A DNA stretch of 64,000 nt from Ascaris suum (Eukaryota; Nematoda; Chromadorea; Rhabditida; Ascarididae), in contig CM024186.1 of NCBI GenBank assembly GCA_013433145.1, positions 4,096,001 through 4,160,000 on the forward strand, written 5' to 3'. Below, in pieces: positions 12,201-25,600 of the stretch. Every line of letters begins with the position of its first letter. Within the stretch, counting starts at the first letter, position 1. Under the pieces are notes generated by a model. It was not told where the DNA came from. It ran no database searches and saw only the letters and a list, made by a program, of their open reading frames with translations. The position numbers and the translations under genes were made by a program.

Positions 12201-15200
12201 CTCGTAAAAGAATGCAAAGCGAAATAATTATAGTATTTTTTGCAATAGGCGATTCGAATGCTTTCTAAATCGATTGTCTTTTTCTTTATACTTAATTAAT
12301 TTATAATATTCACTATATTTTGTTCCTCTTTTTTTTTGCATTTATAAGGCAATTCGAAAATTTTTTTGCAAAAAATTATTAAATTTTTATGAAGATTCAA
12401 AAATTAATTCGTAAATTTTTCACTTTTTCACCAAATTTTTTTTCGTTACATTTTTTCTTACATTTTTTCATAATTTTTATAATTGAAATTAAATAATGAA
12501 AAAAAATTCCAACAATGAATTGTCCACTAATAATTTATTTCTAATATTAGAGATTATAGATTTATTTAAAAAAGAAGATGATAAAGACATTTGATCTGAA
12601 ATATAAAGATGTGAGCTAGTTGATTAAAATTGCCAGATGGTGTGCGAATTTCTAGAGAGAGAGAAAAAAAGAAAACGAGAGATGAAGAAAAACTTCGTTG
12701 AAAAAAAAGAAAAACGTGCAGATTTTGATTGATGAGATCGCTTTGGAAGAGCCCGTTGTCGAGTAGTGCATCAAGGACATCAACTGAAGTTGCGCTAACG
12801 CCAACTGCGTGGTCATATTGCCCGTAAATTGTATTCTTATCCTCATCACTTTTCGCCAGTTTATTTTCAATTTAAGTTAGAGGATAGAATATGGAATTGG
12901 GGGGAGGAGGGGGAGTTGGGAAGAGGAAGGTAAGGAAGGGGCTAAAGGTGAGGGGAGGGGAGGAGTTGGTGAGGAGGCAACGAAGGAAGAGGCTATAGGT
13001 GAGAGGAGAAACATAAGAGGTTACATCATCTTATCATCTTCCTTCGCTTCAAATAATAAAACTGAGAGTAATTGCCACTTTAATAGATTGTTTTTAAAAA
13101 AAATGTTTATAAGAGAACTCTGCAACTCTTAATGGAAAAATTTGAAAATTTTCGAAACAATTTTTTAAAAATATATTCGAAAAATAATTTCAAAAAAAAT
13201 TTTTTTTTATCTGGTGTAAGTACAAAAAATTTTTTAACTCATAAAATCGATTATTTCGTTTCTAAAATAGGCGAAATTTAAAAAAAAATTTTTTTTCAAC
13301 ATGTTTGTAGTATTTTCATAATTTATCGCATTCACTTATTAGCAATAAATATACTTTAGCATAAATAATTTTTTTTTTTTTTGTGGAAAATTTGTCATTT
13401 TTCATTCGCATACGTTTTTTCATTTTTCGAATTTTTTAATGAAAAATTTATTCAATTTATTGATGCCCTATAAGACTATCACTATTTCCTGTTCTCTCGT
13501 ATGATACCTAAGCAAGACAATTTATTACCTGATATTACCGTACTAAATAATCGGATATTACCGTATTATATTACTTTATAATACCGTAATATTATGACTG
13601 AACAACGTATGACATTTCATTTTTCGTTCGCTAAATTGCATTCACAATTGCGCAAAGAAATTATTTATCGATTGTAATTTATCATTCGCGCAAGATTTCT
13701 TTGATCTAAAATAATAACAGGTTTATATACGCAAACGAAAATGGTTTTGTGAAACGTTGCAGCGTTATTTCGTCGAAAGGTGCTGTTATTCATTATGCTT
13801 CAGCATTTCTATCTAATCAACGTATTATGCTAGTGAATGGTTCTCTAGATTGAGGCAATTTTCTCTTTCTATATAAATACCAGAAAATATATTTTACTTT
13901 TCATAGACTCTTCTATCGTTAGATTTTAGCGGAATACTTATATTAATCCCAAATAAAAATATTTTAAAATTTTCATATTTTTTATCTATTTTTTAAAAAT
14001 TTTTTATTTTCGAAAAAAAACGATAAAATGAAGCAAAATTTATCTGGAAAATTTTATATTCACAACTAAAAGCTTTCAATATTTTTTTTTGTCGTCAAAA
14101 GTGAAGAAAAAAAAATATAAATTTCAATAATAAATTTTTTTTTTTTTTTTTTTTTTTGTTTTTTTTTTTCTATTCGTTCAAATTTAAATTCGCTGTTTTT
14201 ATTTTCTTTTCTATTTTCGTTTATCGTTCCATCTAATTAAGTTGGTGAATTCCTTTTACATTTTGAACGAGAGAAATTTAATAAGACATATTGCAATTAT
14301 TTACGAAATAAAGAGAATGTTGATTTGCAAAGAAAAAAGATTCCACAACTGATCGAACACCTATGAAAGTATTACTCAACGATGCGATGCGTTACATTAT
14401 GATTCACTTTCACTCGAATTCTTAAGCATTTCACTCATCACCTTACAGGTGCAAAAAAAAGGTGGGATTAACAATAAGAAATAAAAAGTTTCGGTGACTT
14501 TTACTTTGATTTTTTTTCTTTACTCTTCAAAAATTCTGCAATGAAATATATTTTTTTCTCGAATTATAATAAGATAACCTGATATTTTCCATTTCCTAAT
14601 AATTCAAGGTGGAAAAATTTGTACGATTTCGAAAAAATTTTTTAAAATCAAATTCTTATTCAAGAAATATTTTTCTCTAATTTATAAAATTTACAATCAA
14701 AAATAAATAATTGTAAAAAAATATTATTTTTATTTACAGCAGAAATTCTCTCATTGAATGTGTTGTTTGAAATTGATTGAATCGATTATATATATTTTTT
14801 ACTTTCTTTACAAATTGTTTTTATGCCATAAATTTATGGTTAATTAGAAAATTTTAATGTAATACAATTTAATTGATTTCCTTTTTTTTTCGTTTTGGCT
14901 TTTTTTCCATTTCTTTCATTTTTCCATTTGCGTTTTTTTTGGCATTTTATGGGCCTTTTCACTTCCTTTTATTTTCATTGGTTTTTTTCCATTCGTTTAA
15001 TCTATTTCCATCTTTTCATAAAATTTCCATAAAAATAATTTCAAATTTTATCGGAGGTAAAAGATAAAGAGAATATTCTTGAATCATTTTTTTTTTCTTC
15101 GATTGTCAACTATCAAATTAAGAGTATTGAGGCAATAGATCGAAAGCAATTCAGCACAAATCTTTGTGCTCATAAAAATATTATCATCTCTCCCCCCTCT

Positions 15201-15857
15201 CTTTCCCTCTCTTTACCCCCCCCCCCCCCCTCTCCCTCTCTTGACAACAGATTCTTTTTTTCTTTCTCTAAATCGTTCCAACTATTTTATAATCCACTTA
15301 ATACACCCTTTTTTTTCATTAAATTTTACGAAGACTTTCTCTTTTAAATAAAATTATCAGTAATGATGCAAAGATATACTTTAAGGAGCAATGAAGAAGT
15401 CTTAGGCTGCAACATTTTAGTTGATTGTATTCGGTTAAAAACGAAAGGGGAAAATTTGTCTTTCTCCTTCCCCGCCTCTTTTTTTTTGCCCAAGATTTAA
15501 GAATTTTTGATGAAATTGTTTATTTTCTGGAATTTTCCTAAAGGCAACAACATTTCCCATTAAGGAGACGAGCAAGAATGGAAGAAAATCGGTAATTCCG
15601 ATAGAAATGAACGAATTTCTCGATGAGCCAATTGTATCATTTCCAGCTAGTTGCCATTGCTGACAGTATTATAGAAATTCACCTCGAGGATCGTATTGGA
15701 AAATCCACCAATATATAACTCGACTTTATATGATCACCTATTAGTATTGCTACTTTCTGTTCTTGTATATTTCAAATTCACCGTGTGTTGTTGTCGTATT
15801 TTGCAATGTGAAATGAGCGTTGTTTTTTTGCACACCTGAAACAAACCTATAACCTTT
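8031..15857. other. non-coding region, no recognised gene
   Basis: Mostly A and T runs alternating, with (TTTA)n at 9.1 kb, purine-rich strips at 11.2 and 12.9 kb and a poly-C tract at 15.2 kb. A GC-richer patch at 12.65-12.86 kb is open on the minus strand but lacks a convincing acceptor. Confidence 0.55.
9118..9258. repeat. (TTTA)n microsatellite
   Basis: About 35 units with a few TTAC and TTTG variants. The open frame across it is repeat only. Confidence 0.95.
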
Positions 15858-16307
15858 ACGCTGTCGGATCCTCGTAAGAAACCTTAAACCTATAACCTTT
15901 ACGCTGTCGGATCCTCGTTAACTCGTACGCTGTCGGATCCTCGTTTAAATAAACCTATAAAACCTATAACCTTTACGCTGTCGGATCCTCGTAAACCTAA
16001 CCTTACGCTGTCGGATCCTCGAACCTATAACCTTTACGCTGTCGGATCCTCGTTTACGCTGTCGGATCCTCGTTTAAATAAACCTATACGCTGTCGGATC
16101 CTCCTATAACCTTTACGCTGTCGGATCCTCGTTTAAATAAACCTATAACCTTAAACCTAATAACCTTTACGCTGTCGGATCCTCGTTTAAATAAACCTTT
16201 AAACCTATAAAACCAAAAACCTATAACCTTTACGCTGTCGGATCCTCGCCTATAACCTTTAACTATAAACCTAATAAACCTATAACCTTTACGCTGTCGG
16301 ATCCTCA
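15858..16307. repeat. composite minisatellite with invariant 16-base core
   Basis: Twelve copies of ACGCTGTCGGATCCTC start at 15858, 15901, 15927, 15975, 16005, 16036, 16056, 16088, 16115, 16169, 16232 and 16291. I see no change in the core. Between them lie 4-47 bases made mainly of AACCTATAACCTTT and TTTAAATAA pieces in changing number. The core is GC-rich in an AT-rich setting. Open frames across it reflect the repeat, not a gene. Confidence 0.95.
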
Positions 16308-19300
16308 AATAAACCTATAACCTTATATTAAATCTCACCTTTATATCCTCGAAAATAAATATAGTGATGCGTCAATATTTCGATGAATATTTACACGTGA
16401 ATAGTGATTTCATTACCTTTTTAGTGAGTTTCTTAATAAGAGAGAGCATCGATCTGCGATGACGCTGATCAAACTAAATCATAATTTGAGATCTTAACTA
16501 GAGGGAGGGGAGAGGGGAATGGAAGTGGGAAATGGAATGGAACAGAGGGAGGAATGGAGGGATAGGAGTGGAGAGTAGGATGGAGGGGGAGGGAAAGATG
16601 TGGGTAATTTATTCCCAAGTAGTTGAAAATTCTTGGAACAGGAAAGAAATCGTTCTTTTTTAAACGTTTCAATTCGAAAGAAACTCATTGAAAAGGTGGA
16701 AATGCGTTCTTAATTTTTCCTCTCTCATTGTCTCTATCCTCCCACTCAATCCTAATAGAATGAACAAGGTTTGTCTTTCGAAGAGAGGTTACTATAAAAG
16801 GAATAACTGTCAATTAATTATTGTTATTATTGATTATTCAATTCGTTCCTTTTATTTATTGTGAATCTATTGCAATTGTTAATTAAACACTTGAGAAGAT
16901 CGTTTATATTTTCATATTTGAATATTTGCAATTTGAATTTGAAGCATAATATTTGAATATTAAACGAAGTATGAAGATAGAGTAGAAATAAGGAATGAGC
17001 GATGTTACCGCTGGCTGGGTGGGAGGGGGGAGAGAGGAGGGGAGGAGGAGACTGCACGAAGATCCCCAAAAAGGAGAGGGATCAGTGCTGGCTTTTAAGA
17101 TGCAAGGCAAAGGCGGTCGTTCCTGTCTATAATATAAACATTTTCACGATCGGTCGAACACCGTCTTATGTATGAGGTCTATCTCGCCATGCCCATAGAC
17201 CAGCTTAAAGGCCTTCGACAATCTTAATGCTCCCGTAAATATCTATTCCTTTATCTTCTATCTTTTCTAAGTTTATTCATATTATATTTGAGTATTTTAT
17301 CAACTACATATAAAATTTTAATTCATATTTCATTTTGTTTCATAGTATTGACAGCCGTTTGTCTCGAACTGAATGGATATTCGTTTGAATGTTTTGTGTG
17401 TTCAGCATTTATTACTTGTTCGAACGTATCATTTTGCCAAAAACAAACATTACGGGAAAGAAACATGAGCCGTTAGTTAGAGACAGCTATTGAGCGATAG
17501 TCATATAGCTATTTGATATCCGCATGAAGAGGATTGCGCGAGGTGTTAACGCAATATATTGCAATACTCATAAATTCTCTAGATCTTCGAGATGACCGAC
17601 CGAGGTGGACACATGTTCAACCATTACATATCTATTTTTATGTTATTTATAGCGGTTTTCACCATGTTCTCTTGTGATATTGATTTTTGCTAAAATTGAT
17701 GTCCTATAATACTATTGTATAAATAATTACTCATATTTTAATTTTTTTTTTTTTGCTCGTAATGATGGAACACATTTATTTTCGCCATTTCTATAATTTT
17801 TCAATGAATTTTTGCCAAAAATTTCGTGAATTGATAAATTATTTTATATTTTGTGTTTGTATGCTGCGATATTTATGTTTTTGTGTTTTTGCTAAAAATT
17901 GTATTTTAACACAAAATTTAAATTTTGTGAATTCAAAAATTATTTATAATTTTTACAACGATAATCATAAATTATTTTTCAAATTTTTGAACTTTATATT
18001 CTGCGAAATATTCAATAACACTTAATAAAATAAAATATAGGTAAACAATTATATTCACCTCATAAATTAAGAGATTCGCAGAAAATAAACCCAACTAACT
18101 TCAAGAGTCTTATCGACGTTTCTTTGTGCACAAATATTTGTTTACATCTCTTTTGCTTTTTTTCTTTGTCCACTTTTCTTTTTTTCTTTTCTTTTTTCTT
18201 TGCGTTCAAATATTTATTTACACCTCTTTTGTTTTTTCCTTTGTCTCTTTCTCTTTTTCTTTGTGTTCAAATACCTCTTTTGTTTTTTTTTTCTTAATCT
18301 ACGTCTCTTTTTCTCTCTCTATTTTTCTTTTTTCGATTATAAGAATCCACCACATTTTATTATATTGTTGAGATGTCATTAAAGCTGTCGAAATTTTCTT
18401 TGCGATAAGCGAAAAAAAAAAGAGATTAATCTGTTAGGCGTACTTATTATCGTCATTCGGGTCTATTGTAGGTTACTAAAGCATTCGAAAACGTTTCTAT
18501 TTGTAGCGCTATCAATTTGATTTAGAAAAATATGCAAACTTTTACATATTTAATCGGTTATAAAATTTTTTAAACCTTTGAAATAAATTCATTTAATTAT
18601 TTTTATTATTATTATTATTTTTTCTTATATTTTTTTATTCACATTTTCCTAATGATTTCTCACCTCTTCGTTGACATATTGATTTCTTCGATTTTTTTTC
18701 CAATGTCAGTATTGAAATTTTAAAAGTATACAATGTTGAAAAATTTATTTTAGCATGATGTGAAAATTTTTTAATGCAATTCATTGATATTTTTTATTAT
18801 TTATTTTATTCATTTGTTTTTTTTTCCATTTTTTAAAAAAAAATATCATCCATTATTGAGAAAAAATTATTTTTCTATGTTTTAATGCAAAAATTTCTTC
18901 TCCATATTTTACATAATATAAATTCTATTCAATATATTCAATTAAGTAAATAACACGAAATTTATAAAAGACGATTAATTTTCGATTATTTTATTGTGCA
19001 TAAATTTTTCAAATTTCTTAGCGTTCAATTTCTTAAGTTTAATTAAGTTTAATTAGTTTGATTAAGTTTAATTAAGTTCGATTAAAATTTCGAATTTCTA
19101 TTTCGATTAATATAAAATAAAAAGTGTGCAAAAATAATTTGAGAGATGATTTTTAATAAGTGAAACTCTTTGCAAAATCGTTCTCAAAAGAAAAATCGAA
19201 CATTTATTATGTTGATTTGTATCTCGCCAAAGTAATGCTATCTTGCATTATTGCAGATATTATATTTACTGTAAACTACCGTGTACTGTATATTTACTGT

Positions 19301-19581
19301 GTATCATTGCAATTTACTGCAAAATACTGTATTTACAAGTATGTATACTAATTGTTACAAATATTGTAATTATTAACTACCATTAATTATTAAAACGTTT
19401 AAAGTACTACTTACTACCATTTATTGTAAATTGTAAATATTATTTACTATTAATATCGTTTATTAAATATTATAAACATTATAAATATTACTTACTATTA
19501 CTTTGCAGTAATATATTTGATACATAATTTTTAGATAGACGAATGGGAAAATTTGCAATGGATTTAGCAAGTTAGTCGATT
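16308..19581. other. lin-18 upstream region
   Basis: No gene recognised. Contains purine strips at 16.5 and 17.0 kb and, at 19250-19520, a low-complexity stretch built from TTACTGTAAA- and TTATTAAATATT-like units directly before lin-18 exon 1. The promoter could not be placed. Confidence 0.5.
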
Positions 19582-19690
19582 ATGAGAATACGACTAACAT
19601 TATACATGGCCATAATCGTATGGTTAGTCGAGCGAGGCAATACGATGATAAATTTGTTCATCTCTAAGGCGGAAATGATTCGGACTTTAG
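19582..19690 (+). CDS. lin-18: lin-18 exon 1: start codon, signal peptide
   Basis: The frame opens at ATG 19582, three codons after an in-frame TAG. It encodes a hydrophobic leader (LYMAIIVWLV) and then the start of WIF (INLFISKAEMIRTLG), which matches the YLSEAEVRRLIG strand of vertebrate RYK. It ends in phase 1 at G|gtttgt, exactly what exon 2 needs. A second in-frame ATG lies at 19606. Confidence 0.85.
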
Positions 19691-22600
19691 GTTTGTGCAT
19701 TTTGAGTTTTTAATTTATATCCATTTCTTTGAAAATAATTTGCTAGTTTAGTTATTAATTCTTATATGATAGGTTATTATTTATTGTAATAATTATTTAT
19801 AAAGTCATTAATTTTGTGAACGAATATTTATGAAGTTGAAAATGAATAATTGGAAATTGAAATACTTAAAAACTTGAAAATCGAATACGAGAGCTTATTA
19901 GTAATGCCAAATTTGGTGAATATAAAGACAGCAACGATTACAAATAAAAAGTGAATGTGCTCATGTAGAAGTGTGATTTTATTGTCGAGCAAAGAGCATA
20001 AGTATTCATCCAAAAAGGTCGCATTCATTTAACGGAGCTATAAAGAACTTTATGTTAATTTATGCAGTAGGATCTTTTCAATTCCTATTAAATTATTAAG
20101 TTCAGTATTGATTAATTTTTGTTAACAAGTCGAAAAATTTGTATTTATTTCCAAACTAAATAATTTCCAAAAAAAAAATTTATTAAATACATTTCTTCAA
20201 ATATAGAAATATTTTTTCAAATTGGTCATTCGCTTTTATGAATATCCTTTGGAATTAGAAATTTTTTTCTTTTTTTTTTCGCAAATAAATATGCAAAAAA
20301 TCTAAAAATATTACGCAATCGTAGAATTTTTCTCTTAGTTAATTTTTTTTATTCGCGATAATAATTTGCAAAATTTATATTCTTAAGTGTTTTTATGTTT
20401 ATGTGTTTTTTTTTTCGTACACCTAAAAGAAACGATGAAATTTTGCATTTTGCATTTTCCAAGGAATTTCATAAAATTTTGCTTACACCTCATTAATGTG
20501 GATTTTTTTTTAAAGAGTGCATAGCATTGCTAGCAATTTTTGAAATTTGCCAAAAACTTTGCTAGTGGATCCTATCGCTCCACTCTCCCCAACCTTCATT
20601 TCAATTGATCAGTTTTCGCGTATATGCGTTTGAACTTGAAGCATTACGATAGATAAATATTCTATTAAAATAAATAGTATTTCACGCATTAATGAATGGA
20701 AGCATTGAATTTTAATGAGGTCTAATGGAATGCGTCCTAAAATAAATGAGAAATTCAGCTAGATGATCTAGTTGCATTTGCGCTTGCATATTGCAATTTT
20801 ATTGGTCATATCAACTAGAATAATATGGCCACAAAAAATTTTAAAGAAATGTCAATAATGCATTTATATTTTGGCCAATTTTGGCCAACCCGTAGAATTC
20901 TTCTGCAAAAGAATCGTTTTTCTGATAGTGCGTTATAACGCAATCCGACCAACCGATCGGAAAATGCCACATTTAAGTGCCTAAATGTGTTTCAGAAGTT
21001 AATCGATCAACGGAAGATTTGGTATTCAGGATCAGTTATCCTATAATTTAGATGATATGCAACTAATTTTGCAATTATAGTTTGAGCAATTTTTTAAACT
21101 GGAATTTTTCGACAGACAAACACAGACACATAAAAATACACACAGACATACTCAGACATCGCTAACATAATTGCTGCTTGCATATATGAATTTACATCAG
21201 TGAAAGCACCTTGAAAGGGAAATTGTAAATTTTCAATGCGACCGCCAATTTAATCGTTCATTTTCTGGAAATTTTGAATTAAAAAATAATGAATTTTTGT
21301 TTGAAAATGAAATTTGTTCTCTTGATGATTTTTTTTTCAATTTAAAAAAATTTTCAATTAATTGAGATTTCTTTCAAAAATTTCCTTAAATTATTTATTT
21401 TTTTTAATTAGAAAAAATTCGCTTTTCAAATATTGAAAATCATAACGTTGCTATGATAGATGCAGTTATTTATAAAAAGAGTATTAATATGGTCTTCTTT
21501 TCTTTTTTTTTTGGAATCAAAATTCAGCTTAATTTCTAACAGTGATAATTACCGAAATGAAATTGGAAAAATTTTGATGATGAGTAGTTATAACCTCTTT
21601 TTTTTCTCTATTTTCCATTCTAGTTATTTTTTTTTCACTATAAACTCAAATAGCATAAATAAAATTTATATTGGAAAATTTGTTGAATATTTTTTTATCC
21701 AGCAATTTTTATCGAGTCTTCCTGAGTAAATTTCGGATGCTATCAAAATTCGGTAAATAACGGATTTTATTAGAAGCGATTTCAATAGAGACGAAATAAA
21801 CTTTTAATTTACTGCTGTTAATTTTAATTTTTTTATTGATTTTTACCTTTTAATTTGAAAAAAATTTCAGGATTAAGTGCCGAATTGAATTATGTAGAGA
21901 ATGGAATTATCAATACCTATTCAACGAAATTCCCCTATCGTGTTGATACGAATATTTCACAGGTTGCATTTTCGTGGAATACAAAAGTACTCGATCGTAA
22001 AGTATGTGGCGATTCTTAATTCCTTATATAATAATCTTTCGAGAATCGTTTTATAGAGATCGATTTTAGAGGGAATTGAGGCAAGGAGGAATATTACCTG
22101 AATCGTTTGCTTGAATTTCTAATTTTTGCTTAATGAAAAATGATTTGAAATTCAAATTAATTTATTTTCCTAAATAAAAATTTAATTTTTCTTTTTCGAT
22201 TGTTTTTTTTTCCTCTCCAATTTTAGTAAATTTTATTTTATTTTTTTTTTCAAATAGGAAATTATTAATTTTTATTTTTATATTTATAAGTTAATTTGAA
22301 TGATTGGAATATTTTTGAAAATATTTTATTCCATAGAGAAATTTTTCGAACGACAATTTAATTTCTATATTTCAATCTATTTCATTCTAAAATATTCCTA
22401 CTAAAAGAAATCATTTAAAGATTGCTTATAAATTACGCGCAATCGCAGGCGATAATGCTGTTCTACCAGTAATCCTTATTCCTCATCGTGGCTATCTGCC
22501 GACCTCAACCGAAGGTGAATATTTTTGAATTTTTTTTTTTTTTGTAAATTGAAATTTAAATAAAAATTCGATGAATTTATAGCTCTAGCAATATTTGCTC

Positions 22601-25600
22601 TAATTAATTCATTGATGCATTTATTATTAGGAGAAATATTACATTTGTAAGATTGAACTATATGTCACTTTTATGTTTAATAGTTAGTGATTGAAAGGCG
22701 ATTACCATAAACCACTTGAATATAAGCCTCTTCATTAGTGTTTTTAACGCGGATCTTTTCACCTCACAGCACTAGTTTACCTGTCGTAGTTTCCTAGAAA
22801 TGATAAGAGTTCATGCACGCTATCATCAGATGCCTCCTCGTCCATCAACTTCAGATAGCCTCCTCCGTAACGTGTAGTTCTTCTTCGAGGGCGACTTTCC
22901 ACGTTAACTCTGCAGAAATTCAATTGTTTTTAAGTCAATAATGTCTCTTCTAAGAGTAGTTTTTTGAATGGCTTATTGCTGTGAAATTTAGCACTCTCAT
23001 TCCATCATTGGCAAGTTGAAATATTTCACTCTTCGACGATTGAATTCAATTTTAAACGACACTCAATGAGTGACATAGAATCAAGGGATTTGATTTTGTG
23101 TAATCGTGAATCCATGCATGAATTGGATGTGAAAATTTTTGTTACATTTTTAAAACCTATAAATGATTACATTGAATAATATTCGAATTTGCTATATTTT
23201 TAAGCACTTTTTTTGCATATTTACTTTGCAAAAGTGCATTAGGTGTTTTGCAAAAGTGCATTGTATGCCTCGCAAAAGCACATTATGTGCTTTGTGGAAA
23301 TGCATTGTGTGCTTTACAAAAACGCATTATGTGCTTTGTGGAAGTACATTGTATGCTTTGCAAAAGCGATTTGCAAAAGTGCATTAGGTGACATTATGTT
23401 TGCATCTGCACTTACATATGTTTCTGTTTGTTTGCCGCTTCGGTATTTCCGACCGTCGAATCGTTGTGATGACTAGAGTAGACATATCTGATGAATACAA
23501 TGTGCATCATATTTCGTATTACTCTAGCAATTTCGAAAAAAAAAAAGCTGCAGTTATATAATTGTGAGAAAATTTTTTTAATATTTCATGCAACCGTTTT
23601 TCAATTTTACACTGATCGAATTAAAGAAAAAAAGGATGAGAAATATTTTGACGCTAATTCCACTATATTAAAATTATTAAATATTGATTTGAAATTTTAG
23701 AATAATATAATTTAGTCGTCGTATAATAAAAGAGATAAAATTATTAATATTTGCATATTCAGAAAAATTAGTCTGCTAGTTTATATGATATTTGTATAAA
23801 GATTTGAATAATTTGCATAAAACATTAAGAAGTTTAGCGTTCGAAGCGTTATCCACATAGAACTAAATGGGACTCGGTTGGACAATGATCCTCAATGGTG
23901 GCGATGTTAAGAATAACTCGTTGATTTTACTACTCGAATTTCTTTTTTTTTTTGCTCTTTTTCACTCATATCCATCTCAAAATTTTCATCGAAGTCTTCT
24001 TTTCTGTTCCATCCCCAACCCACCCCCTTCCCCGGGCAGATTACTGCTAGATTCTGCCCCTCATCCCCTCGGGAGTCATTCCTTAGCTTTTTCCAGAGAA
24101 ACGTTTGCCGTGCATAAAGATTATCTCCGCTCAGGTACCTTTACCTTCTTCGAATCAATGAAGGTGACAGAATAGGCTGAACGTTCGATAAGAGTCCGTA
24201 TTTTCTTCCCTCCTGTTCAAAAAAAAAGAATAGAGTGAGCACACCTGTATAAAAAGTATACTCCAGTAGATATTCTTTAAAATTAAAAAAAAGGTTTCAG
24301 ATTTTACAATAGAATATCGTTGTGCGGGTAATAAAGCTGGCCAATTCGACGTAATACTTCATGCAAATTTTTCATGGCCTTCTGATACCAATAATACATA
24401 TGTGACATTAAAACAAGAGAAATTATGCGCTTCACGTAGTGGTCGACGCTTAACAGGTTTCTTTTTCAAATTTGCTACCATTACTTTATTTACTAACGGC
24501 ATGAAATACTTCATATTCAAATTTATTATTCATTTAAATTTTATGCACTAATTTTCAATCTTCGAGTTTTAGTTATCCCCATTTAGAAGCTCTCTTGCTC
24601 TTCAAGTTTATGTTTCGTAAAAATCGATAAAGCTGCCGACCTCAGGCTTAGAAATTCAAACTTATTCGTTTGTCTGATTGATAGTATACGAATGAGAGAC
24701 CTTTCGAGATGATATAAGCATTTCAAGTGGAAGTAATCCACAGAGAGTTATAATAAGGTAGTAACCATTCTACCCTTCGTCAATCCACATACTGATCATA
24801 TTCGATCATCGGCTGTCAATAAAACATAAAAATGTTTACTCAATCGGCAGTCAATAAAACGCCCGCTCATCATTCGTCAAGAGCTGTGCTTGAAAGGAAA
24901 AAAAAAGATCTTAAACTTGCTGTAAGAGCTTTCATCGTATCTTAAAGAATGTATTTGCTGTAGTTTAAATCAACAACGTTTGTCTTTTCTTACAATTGCT
25001 TCATCGAAGAAATAAAATACTAGCAACGCTATTGATATATGTATGAAATTGAAAGTTAAAATTCATAATTTGAAAAGAAATCAACAAATGAAACTTATAT
25101 ATAAAGAAATGAAATCTGCATATTTAAGCATTTGAATATAATCGATTTTAAATGTTTTTTTCTGGACCGGAAGGCGATATTTTCCGGTCTAGATTTCCGT
25201 TTTTTGCATTTTTTTCTGAAATTTTCGAACATATGTCTTTCACTTCATATATACAAATATAAAACATATGTAGATGTCTCTACAATGAAATGAATGATCT
25301 GCAAGTTTGTTTTTATGTGCAACAATGTGCAGATGTGTTACGTGATCCTAAAAGCAAAGCACTTATGACCGGAAAGTACAAAACTGTTTTGTTGCACTGA
25401 AAAATTGATGTTTTCTTGGTACTCATGTGTTGGCATATAACCTTGCGTTTGAGCACTGGCAATTCGCCTTTCTTGCACTCCTCCGGTTCCCTCCCCATCC
25501 CAGCACTGTACCCCTATACCTGATCTCAGAAACGGCTAAAATGAACGGAGCTGTCTCTATGGCAATGCACTTCTTCGATTACCCTTACTTAAATGTTCAA

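Noticed and set aside
12620..12868. Minus-strand open frame of about 80 codons in a GC-richer patch
   Set aside because: It looks protein-like but has no pyrimidine-rich acceptor or start codon, and dozens of such frames are expected in this window by chance.
14873..15067. Phenylalanine-rich frame with a donor-like GGAG|gtaaaa, considered as lin-18 exon 1
   Set aside because: It is a translated T-rich tract starting at TTG; exon 1 at 19582 matches the WIF start and the required phase.
16084..16308. Minus-strand frame encoding repeated GSDSVK units
   Set aside because: It is the translation of the minisatellite; frame and spacing change with the spacers and there is no start context or flanking exon.
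17288..17476. 62-codon cysteine-containing frame with a hydrophobic start
   Set aside because: It begins at TTG, ends in random sequence, has no splice partner, and its cysteine spacing does not complete a Ly6-type fold.
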